IMG/VR virus record: IMGVR_UViG_3300046168_000070
Coordinates: 62,001 to 126,000 of that record
Direction: 5' to 3' (one strand)
Origin: a virus
Length of the DNA stretch: 64,000 nt
A program made the translations under genes and the position numbers. The notes below the pieces were generated by a model that did not search any database, had not been told where the DNA came from, and saw nothing but the letters and a program-made list of their open reading frames with translations. Positions 37,712-43,483 of this stretch are shown here, piece after piece. Position 1 is the stretch's first letter. Each line of letters starts with the position of its first letter.

Positions 37712-37788
37712 TGGAACTATTATTTTTCACTCCGTGGATATTTGTATTCTATATAATGTTCTCGGATTTGTTAAGTGAGGATTCATAG
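37708..37788 (+). CDS. Membrane micropeptide, 26 aa
   Basis: ATGA overlap with the gene before. Hydrophobic helix (LLFFTPWIFVFYIMF). Followed by a terminator. Confidence 0.45.
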   Translation: MMELLFFTPWIFVFYIMFSDLLSEDS

Positions 37789-37806
37789 TCTTAGGTCAAC
37801 TACAAG

Positions 37807-37837
37807 CCCGCTAGCCTAAAAACTAGCGGGTTTTTTT
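37807..37837 (+). terminator. Rho-independent terminator
   Basis: CCCGCTAG, 8-base loop, CTAGCGGG, then T7. Confidence 0.9.
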
Positions 37838-37964
37838 GTAAATAGGAGCAAATTTTTTTCCAAATAGCCCAAATCGTTCGGATACAGCTATTGCCCGCCG
37901 AGAAAGAGAAATTAACCAATCAAACTAAAAAGTTATAAAATTCTTTTTTTGCCTATCCAGTTTC

Positions 37965-37994
37965 GCAATTATATGATAATCAACGATTTACGAC
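37965..37994 (+). repeat. Dispersed boundary repeat, copy 5
   Basis: GCAATTATATGATAATCAAC then GATTTACGAC. Its TTA is the stop codon of the minus-strand gene at 37988. Confidence 0.75.
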
Positions 37995-38152
37995 TTGGTT
38001 TTAGTCGCGATAATCGGGGATTTAGTTTGCTCGCTGAGTTTGCGGGCTATACGCATGGCGTTAGCGTGGCTTGTGGCGTTGTCTACTAGCTTGCCAAAAA
38101 GTCTGATGTCAAACCAATTAGTAAAGTTTGGGTTTTTGTCTACATTTATCAT
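37988..38152 (-). CDS. Hypothetical protein, 54 aa, minus strand
   Basis: Follows the 38157 gene by 4 bases in the same operon. WFDIRLFGKLVDNATSHANA, then a basic helix. Its stop lies in boundary repeat copy 5. Confidence 0.55.
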   Translation of the reverse strand: MINVDKNPNFTNWFDIRLFGKLVDNATSHANAMRIARKLSEQTKSPIIATKTKS

Positions 38153-38156
38153 AGTA

Positions 38157-38342
38157 TTATGCAAAGAAAGGGTGAAGCTTCACATCCTCGAAACGGATGC
38201 CGACCTTGCGGTCAGTGCGGTATGGACGAACCATGGCGATAGTTCCAAGCTCTTCATGCTCGGTGGCTTGGATGAATTGAAAGACTTTATTATCTCGAGA
38301 GATGAGCACATCGCCTTTTTTGAATTTGTTTTTATTTGACAT
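38157..38342 (-). CDS. Hypothetical basic protein, 61 aa, minus strand
   Basis: KFKKGDVLISRDNKVFQFIQ then IAMVRPYRTDRKVGIRFEDV suggests a small beta-barrel. Its promoter is weak (TTTCAA...AAAATA). Confidence 0.6.
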   Translation of the reverse strand: MSNKNKFKKGDVLISRDNKVFQFIQATEHEELGTIAMVRPYRTDRKVGIRFEDVKLHPFFA

Positions 38343-38348
38343 ATTATT

Positions 38349-38531
38349 TTAGTGTTGAGTTACTACATTGAAACGAGGAGAGTTGAGATCCTCTTCTCTT
38401 TCGATTGTTCTAAGGTGTGAAAGACTTGACGCAGTCCGAACCCGTGGGTAATCGGTTCCTGTGTCGAAGATCTTAACAGACCAATGCGTTGACCATTTTT
38501 TAATTCTAACTTGTATTTTATCGTTTAACAT
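38349..38531 (-). CDS. Hypothetical basic protein, 60 aa, minus strand
   Basis: Start at the ATG 6 bases after the -10 (the frame is open to an ATG at 38549). KIQVRIKKWSTHWSVKIFDT then YPRVRTASSLSHLRTIERE. No family recognised. Confidence 0.6.
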   Translation of the reverse strand: MLNDKIQVRIKKWSTHWSVKIFDTGTDYPRVRTASSLSHLRTIEREEDLNSPRFNVVTQH

Positions 38532-38537
38532 ATTATT

Positions 38538-38566
38538 ACTATCGCACATTTGAGTTGAAATTGCAA
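38538..38566 (-). promoter_or_regulatory. Early promoter (TTGCAA type), leaderless, for 38531
   Basis: Minus strand: TTGCAA, 17-bp spacer, GATAGT, then 6 bases to the ATG. Confidence 0.68.
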
Positions 38567-38578
38567 GAAAAAAATGAA

Positions 38579-38791
38579 TTATTTTTGTATTTCTTTTATC
38601 ATAGACCGAAGCTCTGCGACTTTTTCGAGAAGACCTTCAGTAGTCATTTCTTCCGTCAAGGTTCTTGGTGAATCTTTTTTTTCGGTGTTCATGTAGTGAA
38701 GAAATTCAATTGATCCTTGAATCTTTGCAAGGTGAATTCCAAGATCAAGCTGCTTTACTATTTTTTCTTTCATATCTTTTGTATTAATCAT
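38579..38791 (-). CDS. Hypothetical helical protein, 70 aa, minus strand
   Basis: Start set by the promoter. KEKIVKQLDLGIHLAKIQGS then a helical half is closely similar in layout to the gene at 40394 (ELDLGLALSKAEGNLNFL), suggesting paralogues. Confidence 0.62.
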   Translation of the reverse strand: MINTKDMKEKIVKQLDLGIHLAKIQGSIEFLHYMNTEKKDSPRTLTEEMTTEGLLEKVAELRSMIKEIQK

Positions 38792-38799
38792 ATACCTAT

Positions 38800-38828
38800 A
38801 AGGTAGCATGCAAACAAAGAAATTGCAA
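38800..38828 (-). promoter_or_regulatory. Early promoter (TTGCAA type), for 38791
   Basis: Min str: TTGCAA, 17-bp spacer, TACCTT, then 8 bases to the ATG. Confidence 0.6.
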
Positions 38829-38840
38829 GCAAAAAGTGAA

Positions 38841-39113
38841 TTATTTTTCCCAAATTTGTTGAATGTAGTATTGAGCATTATCTCCATCTTTGCGTTGAAT
38901 GCTTGTTTGAAATTGCAACTTAGGCTGAAGTGTGCGAATCATGCGAGCAACTTTGCGTCTTACTTCGTGCTTGTCTTCAGCTTTTATAGTGATTGTATGA
39001 TGTGTTTTGTCAATGTCGATATATGACTTAGTATTACTATTCCATAAGGAAATTGCTTCACCATCAAGGGAAGAGACATGAACACTTGCTACGAATGTTT
39101 TATTCTTTATCAT
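38841..39113 (-). CDS. Hypothetical basic protein, 90 aa, minus strand
   Basis: KTFVASVHVSSLDGEAISLW then ITIKAEDKHEVRRKVARMIR: strand-helix layout like 17367 and 18245. Function unknown. Confidence 0.62.
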   Translation of the reverse strand: MIKNKTFVASVHVSSLDGEAISLWNSNTKSYIDIDKTHHTITIKAEDKHEVRRKVARMIRTLQPKLQFQTSIQRKDGDNAQYYIQQIWEK

Positions 39114-39118
39114 ATATA

Positions 39119-39147
39119 TAATCTAACACATTAAGCCGAAAACGCAA
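39119..39147 (-). promoter_or_regulatory. Early promoter (TTGCGT type), for 39113
   Basis: Minus strand: TTGCGT, 17-bp spacer, AGATTA (or TAGATT with 16), then TATAT to the ATG. Confidence 0.55.
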
Positions 39148-39210
39148 GCAAAAAGTGAAAAAAGATTCAATTATTTTATTATACAATTCTACTTTTGCCT
39201 AGCCAGATTT

Positions 39211-39240
39211 GCAATTATCTGACTTTCAACGACTTAGAAC
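39211..39240 (+). repeat. Dispersed boundary repeat, copy 6
   Basis: GCAATTATCTGACTTTCAAC then GACTTAGAAC; TTA is the stop of the minus-strand gene at 39234. Preceded by a shared arm (ACAATTCTACTTTTGCC). Confidence 0.75.
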
Positions 39241-39542
39241 ACAAGAGGATCGGGCAATGAATTAGGAGTTGCGAACCAATCGTTTTCGTCAATTACTTCG
39301 CCGTTTAGTACAGGCTCGAATTTGAACTGCGAAACATTAGCATTGGCTATGCCGTTGACGCGTTCGCGTGTGGTCGGAGTATTCCAGCCCGCAAGTGACC
39401 AACGCACAAGCCCGTCGGCGTCACGCTTTACAATTGCGTTACCATGCAACCAAACGGTTTGCCCGTCTGTCTCGGTGTTTCCGACTTTTAAGGATGTGCC
39501 AGCATTGAAGGCGTTTCTGATTTGTTCTGTAACTTTTCTCAT
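39234..39542 (-). CDS. Hypothetical protein, 102 aa, minus strand
   Basis: KVTEQIRNAFNAGTSLKVGN then ETDGQTVWLHGNAIVKRDAD and WNTPTTRERVNGIAN: a family of small phage proteins of unknown function. GC-rich for this genome. Confidence 0.65.
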   Translation of the reverse strand: MRKVTEQIRNAFNAGTSLKVGNTETDGQTVWLHGNAIVKRDADGLVRWSLAGWNTPTTRERVNGIANANVSQFKFEPVLNGEVIDENDWFATPNSLPDPLVF

Positions 39543-39548
39543 ATCTTT

Positions 39549-39577
39549 ATTATTAAGGATTTTGTGTGATTATGCAA
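39549..39577 (-). promoter_or_regulatory. Early promoter (TTGCAT type), leaderless, for 39542
   Basis: Minus strand: TTGCAT, 17-bp spacer, AATAAT, then 6 bases to the ATG; overlaps the end of the 39570 gene. Confidence 0.68.
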
Positions 39578-39779
39578 GCGGAAAAAAGGAAAAAAAGAGT
39601 TTTTGTGCAAGTAGATTTTGCGCCCGCTCTTCAGCTTCTTTTTCTTGTTGCTCTAGTTCTTCAATCTCTAGTTCTGCCTGAAGCACTGCTATTTGAGATT
39701 GAATATGCCCAGCGTCTGCATCAAACGCATGATCTTTTATGAATTGCTCTAATTTACTGATTTCTTTTTTTATGTTCAT
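39570..39779 (-). CDS. Hypothetical coiled-coil protein, 69 aa, minus strand
   Basis: Start set by the promoter. Glu/Gln/Ala-rich coiled coil. Similar in layout to the 39833 and 40667 genes (LQ(T/A)ALAE-type helices). Confidence 0.6.
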   Translation of the reverse strand: MNIKKEISKLEQFIKDHAFDADAGHIQSQIAVLQAELEIEELEQQEKEAEERAQNLLAQKLFFSFFPLA

Positions 39780-39785
39780 GATATA

Positions 39786-39814
39786 ACTATATAAAATTTT
39801 TTATTTAATTGCAA
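39786..39814 (-). promoter_or_regulatory. Early promoter (TTGCAA type), leaderless, for 39779
   Basis: Minus strand: TTGCAA, 17-bp spacer, TATAGT, then 6 bases to the ATG. Confidence 0.72.
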
Positions 39815-39832
39815 GCTAAAAGTGAAATTATT

Positions 39833-40018
39833 TTACTCCCATTCAGAATGAAAGCCCCAGTCAATGTCGGGCTGCTCGTCGAACTCTCGCAAGGCAAGCT
39901 CGTCTTGTAGTTGCCCAAGTTCGTTGCGTATTGCAACGCGTTGAGAGTCGCTAAGTATGCACTCAGCGAGGGCGGTTTGTAGTGTGAGTATTTCCCTTTG
40001 TATTTCTTTTGTAGTCAT
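39833..40018 (-). CDS. Hypothetical helical protein, 61 aa, minus strand
   Basis: TKEIQREILTLQTALAECIL, then an acidic end. Shares the IQREI(R/L) motif with the gene at 40667, so the two may be paralogues. Confidence 0.6.
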   Translation of the reverse strand: MTTKEIQREILTLQTALAECILSDSQRVAIRNELGQLQDELALREFDEQPDIDWGFHSEWE

Positions 40019-40024
40019 ACCTAT

Positions 40025-40053
40025 AACCTAACAAGTAAACCTTGAAAAGTCAA
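40025..40053 (-). promoter_or_regulatory. Early promoter, leaderless type, for 40018
   Basis: Minus strand: TTGACT, 17-bp spacer, TAGGTT, then 6 bases to the ATG. Confidence 0.72.
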
Positions 40054-40106
40054 GAAAAACTTTCAACTATTTTATTGTACAATTCTATCGCGCCCCACCC
40101 AGTCTC

Positions 40107-40136
40107 GCAATTATCTGACTAACAGTGACTTAGGTA
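40107..40136 (+). repeat. Dispersed boundary repeat, copy 7
   Basis: GCAATTATCTGACTAACAGT then GACTTAGGTA; contains the stop and last codons of the minus-strand gene at 40119. Preceded by the shared arm (TATTGTACAATTCTA). Confidence 0.72.
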
Positions 40137-40394
40137 ATCGTCTATGTCGTCAAAGTTTGCATATGAAAAAGGTGTGCTTCGCTGCCTTGTGCCACTATCG
40201 TAGGCGGATTGTGCATCTTCTAGTATTCCGAGCTTCTTGAGATAGGATATTGCACCTTTGTCGTAGAATGGTACACCATGATACCCTAGTGTCCAGGCGT
40301 AGTCAATTGCCTTTTCAGGGTCATCATCTAAGTAGGCATTCTTAGCGATCTTGCCTGATTCTCTCATTTTAGATTCTAATCTTGTATAACTCAT
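40119..40394 (-). CDS. Hypothetical protein, 91 aa, minus strand
   Basis: LGYHGVPFYDKGAISYLKKL then a Ser/Thr/Asp-rich end. Shares a base with the 40394 gene's stop. Its C-terminal codons are part of boundary repeat copy 7. Confidence 0.6.
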   Translation of the reverse strand: MSYTRLESKMRESGKIAKNAYLDDDPEKAIDYAWTLGYHGVPFYDKGAISYLKKLGILEDAQSAYDSGTRQRSTPFSYANFDDIDDYLSHC

Positions 40395-40633
40395 TACTTA
40401 GCCTTTCTTGCTTTGTAGATTACCGCTTGGTATGCCTTGCGAGCTTCTTGCACTGCATGGAGAGCGTCGAGGATTGCCATGCCTTGAGTGATGGTCAAGG
40501 TTTGGTCGCCTTCGGTGTTGGTTGACTCGGCAAGGAAGTTGAGGTTGCCTTCAGCTTTAGACAGGGCAAGCCCTAGGTCAAGCTCCGTTCTTACTTCTTT
40601 CCTTATTTCTTCTTTAGTTTGTGTCATTGTCAT
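40394..40633 (-). CDS. Hypothetical helical protein, 79 aa, minus strand
   Basis: VRTELDLGLALSKAEGNLNF then TITQGMAILDALHAVQEARK: same layout as the gene at 38579. Function unknown. Confidence 0.62.
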   Translation of the reverse strand: MTMTQTKEEIRKEVRTELDLGLALSKAEGNLNFLAESTNTEGDQTLTITQGMAILDALHAVQEARKAYQAVIYKARKAK

Positions 40634-40641
40634 ATGTGTAT

Positions 40642-40670
40642 ATACTAGGTTAGTTGATGTTAAAAGTCAA
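40642..40670 (-). promoter_or_regulatory. Early promoter for 40633
   Basis: Minus strand: TTGACT, 17-bp spacer, TAGTAT, then 8 bases to the ATG. Confidence 0.7.
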
Positions 40671-40861
40671 GCGTTTCTTTCGACTGATTTCCATCCGAAA
40701 GCTTTTACTTTGTCTTGATGGCGGGCTTGTGGCAACATTGCCTCGAGTTCAGCAATGCGGGCGAACTTCCAATCTATCTCGCTTTGATCCATTTTACCTT
40801 TCCACATTTGCATTTGTAGTTTGTCTAATCTTATTTCTCTTTGTATTTGTTCTTCTGTCAT
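40667..40861 (-). CDS. Hypothetical helical protein, 64 aa, minus strand
   Basis: TEEQIQREIRLDKLQMQMWK then EIDWKFARIAELEAML: charged helix. Likely related to the 39833 gene. Confidence 0.6.
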   Translation of the reverse strand: MTEEQIQREIRLDKLQMQMWKGKMDQSEIDWKFARIAELEAMLPQARHQDKVKAFGWKSVERNA

Positions 40862-40867
40862 ATCTAT

Positions 40868-40896
40868 AACCTATCAATCCTTTCTTGTTTTGTCAA
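40868..40896 (-). promoter_or_regulatory. Early promoter, leaderless type, for 40861
   Basis: Minus strand: TTGACA, 17-bp spacer, TAGGTT, then 6 bases to the ATG. Confidence 0.75.
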
Positions 40897-40904
40897 ACTT
40901 TATT

Positions 40905-40982
40905 TTACTTTTTTTTAGCTATTACAAATGCTAGTAAAATCTTTTCTCTTTCAGTTAGTTGTGTTGTATCAATCTTTATCAT
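40905..40982 (-). CDS. Micropeptide, 25 aa, minus strand
   Basis: MIKIDTTQLTEREKILLAFV then a basic tail. Found from its promoter: the ATG is 6 bases after the -10, just as for larger genes. Confidence 0.5.
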   Translation of the reverse strand: MIKIDTTQLTEREKILLAFVIAKKK

Positions 40983-40988
40983 ATAAAC

Positions 40989-41017
40989 AACATAGCAACA
41001 AAATGACTAAAAGTCAA
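40989..41017 (-). promoter_or_regulatory. Early promoter, leaderless type, for 40982
   Basis: Minus strand: TTGACT, 17-bp spacer, TATGTT, then 6 bases to the ATG. Confidence 0.7.
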
Positions 41018-41068
41018 GAAAAACTTTAAACTATTTTATTGCACAATTCTACTTTTGCTAGGGCAATT

Positions 41069-41100
41069 GCACAATTATATGACTATAAGCAACTTACAAC
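41069..41100 (+). repeat. Dispersed boundary repeat, copy 8
   Basis: GCACAATTATATGACTATAA then GCAACTTACAAC. Preceded by the arm CACAATTCTACTTTTGC shared with copies 6 and 7. Confidence 0.72.
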
Positions 41101-41136
41101 AACATGAAAAAAACTTTAATTTTTTTTTAAAAACAC

Positions 41137-41165
41137 TTGACTTTTACAGAAAATTTTCTTATATT
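41137..41165 (+). promoter_or_regulatory. Early promoter, leaderless type, for 41172
   Basis: TTGACT, 17-bp spacer, TATATT, then 6 bases to the ATG at 41172. Confidence 0.76.
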
Positions 41166-41171
41166 TAGAGC

Positions 41172-41348
41172 ATGATTAAGATTGAGAAAAACGAAAACAT
41201 TTCACGCTTTTGGAACATCTTCGCCTTCGGCAAGTTCGTCAAGGAGATCGAAGGACGAACCAAAGCATTCAACTATGCCAAGACTCTTGCACAAGAGAAT
41301 GACCAAAAGTTTTTGGTTGATCACAAAAAAAGAATCATTGAGGCTTGA
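41172..41348 (+). CDS. Hypothetical protein, 58 aa
   Basis: Found from its promoter. NENISRFWNIFAFGKFVKEI then a basic helix. Its TGA lies inside the next TTGACA. No family recognised. Confidence 0.62.
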   Translation: MIKIEKNENISRFWNIFAFGKFVKEIEGRTKAFNYAKTLAQENDQKFLVDHKKRIIEA

Positions 41349-41373
41349 CATTACAACCCAACTATACTAGATT
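41345..41373 (+). promoter_or_regulatory. Early promoter for 41382
   Basis: TTGACA, 17-bp spacer, TAGATT, then 8 bases to the ATG at 41382. Confidence 0.75.
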
Positions 41374-41381
41374 ATATAACT

Positions 41382-41669
41382 ATGGATAACATCGAAAGAA
41401 TTCGTTTAGCAGTAGAAAACGCCAAGCAAGGTTACCGCCTCGCTCCTAGATTTGCATCATTGCAAGAAGAACTACAAGAAGAGATTCAAGCGGAAGAGCT
41501 TGTAGTCAATCATGGTTTGCTTCAAGCAAGTGATAATGACATCAAGGAAGAACACGCTTCTCTTGAGTCAGTCGAGCATGACAAGGATGATGTCGATTAT
41601 GACATGGATGAGAACGAGGTTGACATGGCTTCTCTCAGTCCTGCAATGCGTGAGATCTTCGGAGAATGA
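41382..41669 (+). CDS. Hypothetical acidic protein, 95 aa
   Basis: Glu/Asp-rich helical protein with a very acidic middle (EHDKDDVDYDMDENEVDMAS). ATGA overlap with the next gene. Confidence 0.62.
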   Translation: MDNIERIRLAVENAKQGYRLAPRFASLQEELQEEIQAEELVVNHGLLQASDNDIKEEHASLESVEHDKDDVDYDMDENEVDMASLSPAMREIFGE

Positions 41670-41899
41670 AGCAGTTACCTAAACGCAACAAAGCCGAAAC
41701 ATCATTCCGTTGGGTTATGTTCGGGCAAGCAGGGCAAGTCCTGTTTGCCTTGATCGACCCTAAGAATTGGATGCTTAAACCAAACTCGTACTTCGTTAGC
41801 GAGTCATTCATTCAAGCTAACTTGACAAGACTCAAGAACATATCGAGACAAGTCGAAGGCAAGACAAAGGTTCTCTTGTTGGAGGAGGGTGTGGCATAG
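41666..41899 (+). CDS. Hypothetical basic protein, 77 aa
   Basis: KRNKAETSFRWVMFGQAGQV then a basic helical end. Opposite charge to the gene before, with which it is coupled. Last gene of the early/accessory part. Confidence 0.6.
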   Translation: MKQLPKRNKAETSFRWVMFGQAGQVLFALIDPKNWMLKPNSYFVSESFIQANLTRLKNISRQVEGKTKVLLLEEGVA

Positions 41900-42068
41900 C
41901 ACCCCTCCCCCCTCCCCGCCTTGCTCGCATACTAACCCACCCCATTTTCCAAAAAAAACCACTAGCCACTTTCTGACAAAGTGGTGGGGGGTACTATTTT
42001 TCAATATTTGCATTGTTTAAAATATTTTAAATTATTTGCTTGAATAAAAAAATAACCGACCCCTATTT
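41900..42068. other. Non-coding boundary with C-rich tract and hairpin
   Basis: Begins with a polypyrimidine tract (CACCCCTCCCCCCTCCCC) that on the minus strand has four G runs, a G-quadruplex pattern. Further on, CCACTTT-CTGAC-AAAGTGG (about 41972-41990) is a 7-bp hairpin followed by G6. It ends at the first late promoter, so it may stop early transcription. Confidence 0.5.
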
Positions 42069-42076
42069 GGTGTAAA
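42069..42076 (+). promoter_or_regulatory. Late-type promoter element for 42084
   Basis: GGTGTAAA, 15 bases before the ATG at 42084. Confidence 0.6.
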
Positions 42077-42083
42077 GCAAAGT

Positions 42084-42278
42084 ATGAAAAAAGTTGAGTT
42101 TTATAATGTAAAAAAGAAGACTAAAGTTCAGATAGCCGCCGAACTAGTCAAAAAGAAAACTTATCAAATGGTTACTAAGGGAGGGAAGACATCTAAGCGT
42201 TATGCGCTTAAAGCCGTGGATGAAGATGGAACTAAATTAACAAAATTTTGCAGCAAAGCAGATTACGACAAACTTTAA
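42084..42278 (+). CDS. Small basic protein, 64 aa
   Basis: Lys-rich: VEFYNVKKKTKVQIAAELVK, then YQMVTKGGKTSKRYALKAVD. Resembles small phage DNA-associated proteins. Start set by the late element. TAATG overlap with the next gene. Confidence 0.65.
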   Translation: MKKVEFYNVKKKTKVQIAAELVKKKTYQMVTKGGKTSKRYALKAVDEDGTKLTKFCSKADYDKL

Positions 42279-42865
42279 TGTCTTTTTACGAACTTAGTGA
42301 TTTCCCTCAATTAACTGAGTTAGTCGAAAATTGGAAAACTATTAAAGAGGAATCTTCGCACCTCGACAATTATAACTTAAATATAAATAGAGTTAATAAA
42401 GATCATGAAGTTGTAGCTGAAGAAATATTAAAAAAAATTAAATTAAATAAAAAAAATGGATGGGTTGATGGGTGGAATAACAAAGGCGAGGTAAATAAAA
42501 GCTGGATTCAATATGGATTAATTATTCATGATAAAGAAGTACCGCACAGTAATATGCCAAAAACTATAAAGTTATTAAAAAAAATAAAAGGAATAAAAGT
42601 TGCGGCACTAAACATACTAAAAGGTGAATCAATATTAGGAACTCACACTCATCCAGAAATGGTTACAGAAAAATTGGCGCAAATGCACATCTCTCTTGAC
42701 GCGCCAGAGCCGATGCAATCATATCTTTGCGTTAATGGAGATTTTTTTGAACATAAAACTGGCAATTATGTAATATTTAACGGAGCCTATCCTCATTTTG
42801 CTATAAACGCAGGAAAAAAAGATAGAATAATTTTATATTTAGAGTTTAAAAAAAATAAATTATAA
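42278..42865 (+). CDS. Aspartyl/asparaginyl beta-hydroxylase-like 2OG dioxygenase, 195 aa
   Basis: Start overlaps the preceding stop. ILKGESILGTHTHPEMV (His123-x-His125) and YPHFAINAGKKDRIIL (His173, Arg183) match the iron- and 2-oxoglutarate-binding residues of the Asp/Asn beta-hydroxylase fold (PF05118); QMHISLDAPE is the usual following strand. These enzymes hydroxylate protein side chains or lipids. With a late promoter and virion genes around it, a virion or host-surface target is possible. Convergent with the fibre gene that ends at 42868. Confidence 0.75.
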   Translation: MSFYELSDFPQLTELVENWKTIKEESSHLDNYNLNINRVNKDHEVVAEEILKKIKLNKKNGWVDGWNNKGEVNKSWIQYGLIIHDKEVPHSNMPKTIKLLKKIKGIKVAALNILKGESILGTHTHPEMVTEKLAQMHISLDAPEPMQSYLCVNGDFFEHKTGNYVIFNGAYPHFAINAGKKDRIILYLEFKKNKL

Positions 42866-42867
42866 TA

Positions 42868-43464
42868 TTATACAGAACCTGTGGGGAATGCTGCAGAAGA
42901 AACTCCAGCAACATCTGCACAACTTGTGACTTTAACAGTAAAGTCGTGAACATTTAATCCTGAGTCAGGTAAGTCAACATTTACTTGGAATACAAAATCA
43001 CCAGAACCAGTATTCAAGTCTAAAGCATGAGTTAAGTGAATTGATTTGTTTTTATAATAGTCTTCGGGTTCGCCGCTATGATAGATATGAAAATTTTGCA
43101 CTTTTTCCCAAGTTGGACTCACTCCAGCTCCTGTAAATGCTATATTTGCATCCCCAGAGAATACTCCGCTTCCAGTTGCCGACTGGTTTAAGTTGATATC
43201 CCAATCTAAAATATAATCACCAGAATACAAAGTTAAAGCGTCAACTGTATTCAGATCTCCTGTAGTCCCTTCGCCAGATCCACCTATGACAGAATCATCA
43301 TCGAAAATAGCCTGTCTAACTCCTAATAATTGACCTCCAAGATATTTTGGCTCAATTGACTTTGTTGCCATTGTGGTTCCGTCTCCAACAATTACAGGAA
43401 CTCTGGAGTAAGAATTAATGTCTGATCCTGACGCTGTTAAAAGTTCTGATATTTTAGTACCCAT
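42868..43464 (-). CDS. Probable tail-fibre or adhesin-associated protein, 198 aa, minus strand
   Basis: Starts MGTKISELLTASGSDINS, resembling the N-terminal virion-binding segments of phage fibre proteins (compare the 60650 and 61138 genes). Beta-rich body. ATG fixed by a late element 15 bases upstream. Confidence 0.6.
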   Translation of the reverse strand: MGTKISELLTASGSDINSYSRVPVIVGDGTTMATKSIEPKYLGGQLLGVRQAIFDDDSVIGGSGEGTTGDLNTVDALTLYSGDYILDWDINLNQSATGSGVFSGDANIAFTGAGVSPTWEKVQNFHIYHSGEPEDYYKNKSIHLTHALDLNTGSGDFVFQVNVDLPDSGLNVHDFTVKVTSCADVAGVSSAAFPTGSV

Positions 43465-43471
43465 AATATGG

Positions 43472-43479
43472 TTTACACT
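43472..43479 (-). promoter_or_regulatory. Late-type promoter element for 43464
   Basis: Minus strand AGTGTAAA, 15 bases before the ATG. Confidence 0.65.
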
Positions 43480-43483
43480 ACTT

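Noticed and set aside
38037-38339. Plus-strand ORF over 37995-38339
   Set aside because: Antisense to two minus-strand genes that form an operon; its start codon lies in the boundary repeat's coding shadow.
31567-41100. The dispersed repeats as a CRISPR array
   Set aside because: Spacing ranges from 55 bp to over 2 kb and the gaps hold genes, so they are not repeat-spacer units.
31567-41100. The repeats as integron attC sites
   Set aside because: No RYYYAAC/GTTRRRY arms with an inverted core could be made out, and no integron integrase is present here.
41182-41370. Plus-strand ORF at 41182 in another frame
   Set aside because: The promoter 6 bases before the ATG at 41172 selects the 58-aa frame instead.
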